From: Bacillota bacterium
Lineage (GTDB): Bacteria > Bacillota > Sulfobacillia > Sulfobacillales > Sulfobacillaceae
Assembly (NCBI GenBank): GCA_021821465.1
Contig: JAKACM010000003.1
Coordinates: 1 to 64,000, forward strand
Direction of reading: 5' to 3'
DNA length: 64,000 nt
Within the stretch, counting starts at the first letter, position 1; the number at the start of each line of letters is the position of its first letter. Shown piece after piece: positions 17,868 through 25,737 of the stretch. The position numbers and the translations under genes were made by a program. A model generated the notes under the pieces. It saw only the letters and a list, made by a program, of their open reading frames with translations, did no database searches and was not told the origin of the DNA.

Positions 17868-19931
17868 ATGAAAATCTGGTTGCTCACCACGGAATTTCCT
17901 CCCCATTTTGGGGGAGGTATTGCAACATACAGCGATATTACCTCTCGGATATGGACGAAACACGGTCATGAAGTGACCGTTTTTGTCGTTGATGATACCT
18001 TGGAGCAAATCCACCTCACCACTGAAAACCTCCTGCGCATTTTCCGCTTTCCCAACCATAGCACACCGCAACTTGAGACTTTGGGTTACGGGGCGCGTTT
18101 GAGTTATCATTATGCCCAGTGGGTTCGATACTTTATCGAACAAGAAGGTCCTCCGGACATTATAGAGTCACAGGAATTCTCAGGCATTGCCTCTCATTTG
18201 TTGCAACGAAAGCACACATTAGACCCGATTTTTCGCGACCTTACCGTCGTTATTACCGCTCATAGTCCCAAATTTGTCTTAGATCCGATTGACCGAGCCC
18301 CGAGCTACACCTTTCCGAATTATTGGCTGGGGGAAATGGAAAGGTATTCTCTCAGAGCGGCTTGCGGTACCATTTGTCCCAGCAATTACCTAAAAGATGT
18401 GTTAAGACGGGAATTGAACGATTTTGACGCCACAGTCATTCCCAATCCTTACATGATTTCCAACCCCAATTCCCCGGATCCCGGAGACCACTTATTATAC
18501 GTAGGCAGAATTCAATATCTCAAGGGTATTCTTTTGCTGTTGGAAGCTTTGTCAAAACTGTGGCACAGACATTATCCTTTGTCTCTTGATGTCGTCGGGG
18601 GCGACAGTTTCTATCATCCCCGTGGCATGTCGATGCGAAGTTTCATTGAAGGACGCTATCATACACAAATTCAAGAAGGCAAACTCATTCTCCACGGTCC
18701 GGTGAAACCTCAAGAATTGAAGGGTTTTTACGACCGTGCCAAAGCCGTGGTTCTGCCCTCGCTCTTTGAAAATTTCCCTTATGTAGCCGTCGAATCCATG
18801 GCCCATGGTCGCGTGGTTCTGGCGTCGGACAAAGGGGGGCAGTCTGATTTGATTCATCATGGGATAAACGGCTGGCTATTTACCCAAGAATCTCTCCCCC
18901 AACAACTGGAGGCATTGGCGCAGACTTCTCATGCCCAGATTAAAGCCATGGGCGAACAAGCTCGGCGAGATATACGGGACGAAGTCGATCCGGAACTGGT
19001 GTACGGTAAAAAAATGACCTATTTCGAACACATTCTCGAATCATCCACAAATTCTCACCACTTTCCCTTTATTCGTCCGCAAATGCCCCAATTAAGCGTC
19101 CACAATCCCAAGAACTCCTTCACATCTCCTCGGTTGACGATTGTCATTCCCTACCACAATCTCGGAACATATTTAATGGACACACTTGATTCCCTTGAAG
19201 CCGTGCGTGAACTTTGTCCGGAAATCATCGTAGTGGACGACGGCTCGACGGATGGCCTCAGCATTGCCACCTTGTCTCGAGTCCGGCGGCTCTATCCCCA
19301 CATCCATGTCTATAGAAAAGCTAACGAGGGGCTGGCCGCCACCCGGAATTATGGAGCAAAAATCGCATCCAGTCCCTATTTAGCGTTTTTGGATGCGGAT
19401 GATATGGTCGACTCCCGCTATTATGCGCGATCCTTGGAAATCTTGGATCAATACGACAATGTGAGTTTTGTCGGAGCCTGGTCTCAGTATTTTGAAGACA
19501 GCCAGGCCCTCTGGCCAGCATGGAATCCAGAACCGCCCTATGCTCTCTATCACAACCCCTTAAACACTAGCGCGCTGGTGTTTAAGACTGAGCATTTTTT
19601 GCAATATGGTCTGAACGATCCGCAAATGGAATATGGCATGGAGGATTACGAAAGCATGATCCGTCTGCTTGCCCACGGATGTTCGGGGGTTGTTATTCCC
19701 GAACCGTATTTTTTATACCGCGTACGCAAGGACTCGATGTCACGGGGATTTAATATGGTTAACCTGATGCTTTTATACCAGTGGGTCATAGAAAAAAATC
19801 CTGAATTTTATGCCCGCTATCACAAGGATTTGCTTCTTTTGCTCAACGCCAATGGCCCGCAATATCTCATGGATAATCCGACATGGCCTACAAGGGTTCA
19901 TGACATGGCCCGCGGTCAAGAGCCGATTTAG
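17868..19931 (+). CDS. fused GT4-GT2 glycosyltransferase
   Basis: A 687-residue protein with two glycosyltransferase units. Residues about 1-395 are GT-B family 4: TEFPPHFGGGIATY at the N-terminus, LLYVGRIQYLKGILLLLEA, and the donor-binding VLPSLFENFPYVAVESMAHG (E-x7-E type). Residues about 420-680 are GT-A family 2: LTIVIPYHNLGTYLMDTLDS, EIIVVDDGSTDG, and LAFLDADDM (DxD). Such fusions build surface polysaccharides by adding two sugars. It is soluble, with no membrane segment. ATG at 17868 with GAGGATG upstream, 100 bases after the Fur gene. Its stop codon overlaps that of the convergent surface-protein gene. Sugars are unknown. Confidence 0.85.
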   Translation: MKIWLLTTEFPPHFGGGIATYSDITSRIWTKHGHEVTVFVVDDTLEQIHLTTENLLRIFRFPNHSTPQLETLGYGARLSYHYAQWVRYFIEQEGPPDIIESQEFSGIASHLLQRKHTLDPIFRDLTVVITAHSPKFVLDPIDRAPSYTFPNYWLGEMERYSLRAACGTICPSNYLKDVLRRELNDFDATVIPNPYMISNPNSPDPGDHLLYVGRIQYLKGILLLLEALSKLWHRHYPLSLDVVGGDSFYHPRGMSMRSFIEGRYHTQIQEGKLILHGPVKPQELKGFYDRAKAVVLPSLFENFPYVAVESMAHGRVVLASDKGGQSDLIHHGINGWLFTQESLPQQLEALAQTSHAQIKAMGEQARRDIRDEVDPELVYGKKMTYFEHILESSTNSHHFPFIRPQMPQLSVHNPKNSFTSPRLTIVIPYHNLGTYLMDTLDSLEAVRELCPEIIVVDDGSTDGLSIATLSRVRRLYPHIHVYRKANEGLAATRNYGAKIASSPYLAFLDADDMVDSRYYARSLEILDQYDNVSFVGAWSQYFEDSQALWPAWNPEPPYALYHNPLNTSALVFKTEHFLQYGLNDPQMEYGMEDYESMIRLLAHGCSGVVIPEPYFLYRVRKDSMSRGFNMVNLMLLYQWVIEKNPEFYARYHKDLLLLLNANGPQYLMDNPTWPTRVHDMARGQEPI

Positions 19932-20962
19932 GGACTGACGACCGTCACAAAGTGGGTGTTTGACTTGGCCTCATAAACCGCCTGCTGTGCCGGAATCTCA
20001 TGAGCGGGGGCCGACTGGGACCGAGCATAGACCATCACTTGCCAGTTCCCTGGTAATGACGGCGTAAAAGTGAAAGTGGAGGAAGACTGATAGGTGCCGC
20101 TCGACTCATAGGATCCGTTAGGAGGAAGAAACCAGAACTGATAAACAGGATGCTGAAATCCATGAGCAATCGCATTTAGAGTCACGGGAGTGCCTACCGT
20201 CACTTGACCGGGATATGCGATCGAGACGGTCTGCCCGGCCTGGTTAGCATGACCTTGATTGGTTCCGATTGGCTCGGTCGACCAGTCAATCGTCAGAGGT
20301 TCGGACTGCATCAGAGGAGTCGTTGTGGCGCTTGTGGAATTCACCACCTCGGCCACAAATTGCTGGGCTTGAGTGCTGAATGTCTGACGGTAAGAAAAAC
20401 TGTCCACATCGTTAGTGCGGTACACCACCTGGCCGGTAGTAATGTCTTTCAGTTCAAAAAAATCTCCAAGAGGAGTGGGATTCGCCATGGATGCCGTGAG
20501 GGTAATAGCCTGACCGCTTCGCACCAACGGCTCGTTTGCGGTCAACTGAATGGGATATTGAGCGGAAGGGACGACGTCGACGGGAATGCTGCTCGAAACC
20601 ACTTCGTAGAGCTGACGTTGGGAAAGACTTTCATTGGCGGGAGCATTCGCTTCCCGAGCGAAGACTTTCACGTGAAATGTGCCGGTATCGGTTGCCGTGA
20701 ATGTGAAGTGACTGTGGGCACTGTATGGTCCGCTGGATTCGTATTGACCATTGGGCAATTCAATCCAGTACTGAAATACCGGATTCAGAAAATGCACCGG
20801 ATCGGCACTCACGGAAATCAACTGACCTTCATTGACCGACATCGGTCCCACAATATTGACAGCATGCGCCCTTTGCAAATACGTGAGCGAATTTTCATGA
20901 AAATCGGGGCGAACCGTAGAAACATAATGCGATAGCGCCATAGCCAAAAACATTACCGACAT
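19928..20962 (-). CDS. membrane-anchored surface protein with YxFW repeats
   Basis: A 344-residue protein. An N-terminal hydrophobic stretch (MSVMFLAMALSHYV) could be a signal anchor; the rest is extracellular. Two modules with FQYWIELPNGQYESSGPY and YQFWFLPPNGSYESSGTY frame a middle Ig-like domain (about 140-235). The same YxFW...P.G..xSSG.Y pattern occurs three times at the end of the S53 protease at 9.0-12.2 kb. I start at ATG 20962 because CAGGGGGAT stands about ten bases upstream; the ORF-track start would place that site inside the gene. Its function is unknown; a cell-surface adhesion or scaffold role fits. It converges on the glycosyltransferase gene with overlapping stops. Confidence 0.7.
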   Translation of the reverse strand: MSVMFLAMALSHYVSTVRPDFHENSLTYLQRAHAVNIVGPMSVNEGQLISVSADPVHFLNPVFQYWIELPNGQYESSGPYSAHSHFTFTATDTGTFHVKVFAREANAPANESLSQRQLYEVVSSSIPVDVVPSAQYPIQLTANEPLVRSGQAITLTASMANPTPLGDFFELKDITTGQVVYRTNDVDSFSYRQTFSTQAQQFVAEVVNSTSATTTPLMQSEPLTIDWSTEPIGTNQGHANQAGQTVSIAYPGQVTVGTPVTLNAIAHGFQHPVYQFWFLPPNGSYESSGTYQSSSTFTFTPSLPGNWQVMVYARSQSAPAHEIPAQQAVYEAKSNTHFVTVVSP

Positions 20963-21020
20963 GATGAAGAAATCCCCCTGCACCAGACCCATGTCATTGA
21001 TCGCTGGCTTATTTTATTAA

Positions 21021-21029
21021 ATTATAGCA
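21021..21029 (-). promoter_or_regulatory. extended -10 promoter of the surface-protein gene
   Basis: On the minus strand TGCTATAAT is a perfect extended -10 element about 60 bases upstream of the start at 20962. The -35 position (GGGATG) is poor, as is usual for extended -10 promoters. Confidence 0.5.
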
Positions 21030-21227
21030 ATTTCTGGACTCAACATCCCAGAATTCAAAGAAGATCCGAGAAAAACTGTGAAATATAGGACCCTACTGTC
21101 ACATAAAGCCGGCTTCCCTGTTCTCATGCCGCTTTAAGAGTAGGGATGGCCAAGAAAGTTTCCTTAGTCTCTTTCCTTTTTGCCTTTCCTATAGTTATGG
21201 AAGAAAAACAACCTGTTTCTGGACCCT

Positions 21228-22280
21228 CTAATTCTCCTCTTCCGTGGTAAGGTGAATCATCTCTCGGCCCGTTAAATGTCCCCCTTCCGTCTCTTGTCTC
21301 ATCATCATCACTTGGCTGACAATGCTGAGAGCCACCTCTTCCGGTGTCTCCGCACCCAAATCAAGACCGACCGGAGCAAATAACGGAATTCCTGTCAACG
21401 AATTTACCCCTAACTTTGTTAGCATGTCCCGAGTTCGCGATAAGGGGCCTAAAACCCCGACATATCGGGGTTGGGAATGCAAAGCCAAGGCCAGCGCCTT
21501 TTCGTCACGCGCCTGATGATGATTCATAATCAGCCAAAATGCCCCATGGTGGTCGTCACTTTCCCCAAGTGCCTTGTCATCGATCATCCACTTCGATGCT
21601 CCCGGGAACTCGCGGGGATTATTAAATAGCTGGCGAGAATCCAATACATAAACCTCAAACCCTACACGGTGTGCCAGTTCTACGACAGGCTTGGCATCTT
21701 GTCCTGCGCCCGCCACAATAAGCTTGGCAGGGGGCACAAGATAGTCCCAAATCGCGGTGTCATGGTGCACCGTTTTCCCATGCATGGGAAAAGATTGTTC
21801 CGATAAATCACCGGACAATTTCCCGCCAAGACTCACTCTTTCTCGGGAAACCTCCTGATAAAAGCGTTCGCCGTCCGGCAATTCCAGAGCCAATAAGATT
21901 CCGCTTTGAGATTGCAAGGTTTCGGAAAAACCCAGCCAAAAAGAGCGATGACGGGTTATGGGCTCGATCAGGACATCAATTTCGCCTTTGCAGCCAATGC
22001 CTAAACCCCACATCTCGTCTTCAACTAAATTATAATGGCGTATCTCGGGTCTTTGAGTCTTCATCACTTCTTCTGCCCAGTGATAAAGATCGCCTTCCAA
22101 GCATCCCCCGCTTAATGTGCCCACCATTCGTCCGTCTTGCGCCATCATCATTTTGGCTCCGGGGCGCCGGTAAGCCGATCCCTTCACGGTCGTAATCATC
22201 AAAAGACAACTTGGATGGCCACTTAATTCCGCATCCCGGATGGCCTGAAAAATTTTTTGGGCCTCCTCGACAGAAGACAT
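21228..22280 (-). CDS. xdhC: XdhC/CoxI family molybdenum hydroxylase maturation factor
   Basis: Helps insert the sulfurated molybdenum cofactor into xanthine dehydrogenase/CO dehydrogenase-type enzymes. The roughly 350-residue protein has the N-terminal XdhC block (TTVKGSAYRRPGAKMM, GTLSGGCLEGD) and a C-terminal Rossmann domain (KLIVAGAGQDAKPVVELA, YVGVLGPLSRT). I prefer ATG 22280 (MSSVEE), preceded by AAAGGAG, over 22304. It is the last gene of the cox-like operon, 80 bases after coxG, as in other such clusters. Confidence 0.88.
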   Translation of the reverse strand: MSSVEEAQKIFQAIRDAELSGHPSCLLMITTVKGSAYRRPGAKMMMAQDGRMVGTLSGGCLEGDLYHWAEEVMKTQRPEIRHYNLVEDEMWGLGIGCKGEIDVLIEPITRHRSFWLGFSETLQSQSGILLALELPDGERFYQEVSRERVSLGGKLSGDLSEQSFPMHGKTVHHDTAIWDYLVPPAKLIVAGAGQDAKPVVELAHRVGFEVYVLDSRQLFNNPREFPGASKWMIDDKALGESDDHHGAFWLIMNHHQARDEKALALALHSQPRYVGVLGPLSRTRDMLTKLGVNSLTGIPLFAPVGLDLGAETPEEVALSIVSQVMMMRQETEGGHLTGREMIHLTTEEEN

Positions 22281-22359
22281 CACAAAGACTCCTTTCCTGC
22301 CCATATTTTCACTACTTCTCCAGAATCATGCCAAACCTCGTCCGCTCGTTTTTCACGGA

Positions 22360-22806
22360 TTACGGGCTTGAATGTAAAGCTTCCTTGGCGAGAGCTTGGA
22401 AGAATTGATTCATCAAATAATTGGCCACGCCCGAAATCATGCGTTGGCCTACGGAAGCAATCGTTCCTCCAACCTCGGCCTGACCCTCATAATTCACCAT
22501 CGTCCCATCATCGCTGGAAGTGAAGTTCACAGCCATATTGACCGAAACGAATCCTCCCGTGCCTTGTCCCTCAAGGACTAACCGGTAAAACTGCGGAGGA
22601 TCCGCGTCTTGGATCCGCATCGTTCCGCGATATTTTCCCTTAATGGCCGCCACTCCGACTTCAAGATCGGCTGCATATTCCCCCTGAGAAATCGGTGTTA
22701 ACTGTTTTAGGCCCGGCATGGTGCGGGTCAATATCTCCGGATCTGTCATTAACCCGTATGCCTTGTCGACGGACGCAGGAATCGGTTTGTTTCCGGACAA
22801 CTGCAT
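22360..22806 (-). CDS. coxG: CoxG-like SRPBCC protein
   Basis: A 148-residue protein of the CO dehydrogenase subunit G family (SRPBCC fold): MQLSGNKPIPAS near the start, DPEILTRTMPGLKQL, and the conserved YRGTMRIQDADPP and EVGGTIASVGQRM blocks. In Oligotropha CoxG is thought to help recruit the enzyme to the membrane. ATG at 22806 behind AAAGGAG. It lies between coxE and xdhC, the usual place. Confidence 0.88.
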   Translation of the reverse strand: MQLSGNKPIPASVDKAYGLMTDPEILTRTMPGLKQLTPISQGEYAADLEVGVAAIKGKYRGTMRIQDADPPQFYRLVLEGQGTGGFVSVNMAVNFTSSDDGTMVNYEGQAEVGGTIASVGQRMISGVANYLMNQFFQALAKEALHSSP

Positions 22807-22851
22807 AAAACGCCACTCCTTTCCGGAATTTCGAGTCGAGTTGTGTCTTTC

Positions 22852-23946
22852 TCACGCCAATTTTGCCCATGAATCAAGACAGGCCTCCATTGTTCCTGCC
22901 TTCTCTACCGCGCAGTAATCGCGAAGAATGTTTCCGGCCTGACTGACAATTTGATATTGCGGCGTCAAATACCATGGATTCCACCAACTCAAGCCATGAC
23001 ACCGCCGCTTAAGTCTGGCCAGTACTCCCTCAAGTCCAGCGCATTCTCCACTCTCGTATCCATCGGTAATCAACACAATATCGCTCGCATGCTTGAGGCG
23101 GGATCTGGACCGCGAACTAAAAGTCGACAGGGCGTCTTCCAAACGGGTCCCCCCTCCCAAGTCACCGACTTGGCGAAAGAGCTCTCGGTAGGCCAGAGCC
23201 GGTTTACGCTGATCCCAAATAGGGTTGAGATGAGTCAATTGTGTACTGAATGCCCAAATGTCTCGTTGGTTCCCCGCTTGGAACAAACCATAAAGGAAGC
23301 CGAAGAACATGGGAATAAACGGGGCCATGGACTGGCTGACATCCCACAAAAAAACCGTCGCCCGCCTTTTGGGCCGCTGGTCCTGATAGCGCGGCTTGAT
23401 CAGTTCACCCGAACTCAAACTCTTTCTAAGGGTTTTGGGCACATCCCATATCCTGCCTTTTTTAGCCGGTTGCTTTCGATATCCCCGGCGATAATGATAC
23501 GGACTTGGCAAGACAAAACTTTCCGGTACTCCCCAAGCCCTTTGGTTTGATAATACCTCCTCTTTGCTGGCCGTGCGCGTGCTGGTCCATAAGGTTTCAT
23601 TGGCTAAGCGAGTCATTTCTCCCCTCTGTTCTTTCGCCATCCACACCACTCGCCTCGGTCCCTCGGCCTTTTTGGGCAATTGTGAAAACCACGAAGGAGG
23701 TCGACTCACTAAAGGCCGTCCCATCAATTCCAGAGCCCAAACGGCGAACGCGTAATCGAATATCCGCTTCTGATCGTAAGAACGAACCCAGAGCCCTTGC
23801 ACGACATCATGAATCCCCTGAAGAGAAAAATCCTTAGTAATCCCTAACGCATTTTGTGCATCTTTCAAATCCGCAACACTTAAGCTAAAACCCCAGTTTC
23901 GCAATGATCGTGCCAAGACCCATAAGTTACGGGAGATTTCTGTCAT
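22852..23946 (-). CDS. coxE: CoxE-like von Willebrand factor A protein
   Basis: A 364-residue VWA-domain protein. The metal-ion-dependent adhesion site DVSQSM is seen near residue 205 with GGGTRLEDAL and ITDGYESG farther on. In characterised cox operons CoxE works with the MoxR-type ATPase CoxD in maturing the Mo-Cu site. The start overlaps the 3' end of coxD by 20 bases; I use ATG at 23946 with AAGGGAGC upstream. The pairing with coxD is typical and supports the call. Confidence 0.85.
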   Translation of the reverse strand: MTEISRNLWVLARSLRNWGFSLSVADLKDAQNALGITKDFSLQGIHDVVQGLWVRSYDQKRIFDYAFAVWALELMGRPLVSRPPSWFSQLPKKAEGPRRVVWMAKEQRGEMTRLANETLWTSTRTASKEEVLSNQRAWGVPESFVLPSPYHYRRGYRKQPAKKGRIWDVPKTLRKSLSSGELIKPRYQDQRPKRRATVFLWDVSQSMAPFIPMFFGFLYGLFQAGNQRDIWAFSTQLTHLNPIWDQRKPALAYRELFRQVGDLGGGTRLEDALSTFSSRSRSRLKHASDIVLITDGYESGECAGLEGVLARLKRRCHGLSWWNPWYLTPQYQIVSQAGNILRDYCAVEKAGTMEACLDSWAKLA

Positions 23947-24838
23947 CACCGTTTAGCTCCCTTAAAATGCGTGCCATGACATCACCTTCCTGAACAAGTT
24001 TGATATCCTCCCGGTCCTTTAAAAGCACCCCTAAGGTATCCGCGAAGATCTCCGGGGACAAGCGCTTCGTCATAAGCCATTCCAGAGCGTTGGCCCAATC
24101 CAAAGCCTCTGCCACTCCCGGTTTCTTCTCCAACGGCTCTTGTCGCAAGCGCTGCATGACACTGACGATGTCGCGCTGCAAGAGTTGATCCAATCCGGGA
24201 ACTTTCAAGGCCACAATGGCAAGTTCCCGTTCAAAGGACGGATAGTCGAGCCAATGATAAATACACCGCCGCTTTAAGGCATCGTGAACGTCACGCGTCC
24301 GGTTCGAGGTCAGCACAATAAACGGTTTTTCTTTGGCTCGAATCGTGCCGAGTTCGGGAATGCTAATCTGGAACTCTGACAAAATTTCCAGCAAAAAAGC
24401 CTCAAATTCATCATCACTGCGATCAATTTCGTCAATTAACAGCACCGGTGCAGGCCCTTCGGGCACTAAGGCCTCAAAAAGCGGACGTTTCAGCAAAAAA
24501 TCGGCCTGATAAAGAGAATTTTGATTTAGCGCCGGACGATGTTCCCGTGAACTTTCATATAGACGAATGGCAAGCAGCTGCTTAGGATAATTCCATTCGT
24601 ATAACGCGCTCTCCCGGTCGATGCCTTCATAACATTGCAGACGAATTAGAGGCACCTGCAAAACTTCGGCCATGGCCTGAGCCACGGCCGTCTTGCCTAC
24701 TCCCGGTTCCCCTTCCAGAAAAAGAGGCCGCTTCAATTTGAGACACAAGAAGATCGCTGTGGCCAAGGACCTGTCAGCCAGATAATGTTGCTTGGACAAC
24801 CCGTCTATCACGTCTTCGATTTGATCAAGAGTCGCCAT
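23927..24838 (-). CDS. coxD: MoxR/CoxD family AAA+ ATPase
   Basis: A 303-residue AAA+ ATPase. Walker A is GEPGVGKTAVAQ (about 40-51), Walker B LLIDEIDRSDDEFEAF (about 131-146), and sensor 1 VLTSNRTRDVHDALKRRC, with the MoxR-style insertion. CoxD of Oligotropha acts as a chaperone in building the active-site cluster. It overlaps coxM by 14 bases and coxE by 20 bases, so translation is probably coupled. Confidence 0.88.
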   Translation of the reverse strand: MATLDQIEDVIDGLSKQHYLADRSLATAIFLCLKLKRPLFLEGEPGVGKTAVAQAMAEVLQVPLIRLQCYEGIDRESALYEWNYPKQLLAIRLYESSREHRPALNQNSLYQADFLLKRPLFEALVPEGPAPVLLIDEIDRSDDEFEAFLLEILSEFQISIPELGTIRAKEKPFIVLTSNRTRDVHDALKRRCIYHWLDYPSFERELAIVALKVPGLDQLLQRDIVSVMQRLRQEPLEKKPGVAEALDWANALEWLMTKRLSPEIFADTLGVLLKDREDIKLVQEGDVMARILRELNGDDRNLP

Positions 24839-25703
24839 TTGGTCCCTTTGCTACGGTGGATTCTCCTAATTGAGACAGGGCCCTTGTGATATAGACGTTC
24901 AACAACTGTTTTTTGTATTCATCGCCATCCCAGTCGGCCTCGTCCCCCGCAAGGGAAGCCGCCTGAATAATGGTCTCTTCCTTTAGAGAGCTTCCCTTCA
25001 GAAAATCTTCCAGATGGCGGGGCCGATATGGCAAATCGGCAATACCGGTAATGCCAACATGACAATCATTGATCGCCCCGCCGGTGAAGCTCATCCATAT
25101 GCCGACTCCTATCAAAGGGTAGCCCGAGGCCGGATGTGGACGTTTCACATACACACTCGCAGCTCCCGGTGGCAATTTCGGAATCCGCACTGCCGTCAAA
25201 ATATCTCCGGGTCCCAAGTTCGTAATAAAAGGCGCTTGAACAAATCCCCCATATTTCTCCGTGCGCTTCCCGTCCGGCCCTTCAATGACCAGTTCTGCGT
25301 CCAAAGCCAGCATCGCCGCAGGTATATCCGCCTGGGGATCGGCGTGACACAAGCTGCCTCCAATGGTCCCGCGATTGCGGACTTGCACATCCCCGACACT
25401 TTTGGCGCTTAGAGCCAATAGCCGGCAGAATTCACCGATCTCGGGACTTTCAACAAGTTCTCTGTAGGTGGTGTAAGCTCCGATTTGCACATGATCCGTC
25501 TCGGTCCGAATTCCGTGCAAAGCCTCGATTCTCCCGATATCGATGAGTACTTGCGGCTGTGCCAAAACCAGTTTCATTAGTGGCAACAAGCTGTGTCCTC
25601 CCGCCAAGATCTTGCTGTTTTCAAGATCAGCCGCAAGCCATCCTAAGGCCTGATCCACCGTGTCCGCCTTGCGGTATTCAAATGGTGCCGTGTACACATT
25701 CAC
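24825..25703 (-). CDS. coxM: FAD-binding medium subunit of a molybdenum hydroxylase (CoxM)
   Basis: A 292-residue flavoprotein subunit that passes electrons from the iron-sulfur subunit to the acceptor. FAD-binding motifs of the family are present: ILAGGHSLLPLMK (about 34-46), the second loop VRNRGTIGGSLCHADPQAD (about 106-124), and ASVYVKRPHPASGYPLIGVG. The start is GTG at 25703 with GGGAGG upstream. It is placed between the large subunit and coxD, as in coxLMD-type clusters with the order S-L-M here. Confidence 0.9.
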   Translation of the reverse strand: MNVYTAPFEYRKADTVDQALGWLAADLENSKILAGGHSLLPLMKLVLAQPQVLIDIGRIEALHGIRTETDHVQIGAYTTYRELVESPEIGEFCRLLALSAKSVGDVQVRNRGTIGGSLCHADPQADIPAAMLALDAELVIEGPDGKRTEKYGGFVQAPFITNLGPGDILTAVRIPKLPPGAASVYVKRPHPASGYPLIGVGIWMSFTGGAINDCHVGITGIADLPYRPRHLEDFLKGSSLKEETIIQAASLAGDEADWDGDEYKKQLLNVYITRALSQLGESTVAKGPNGDS

Positions 25704-25737
25704 AACCTCCCATCTGCCAGTATGTGATTGTAAGTCT

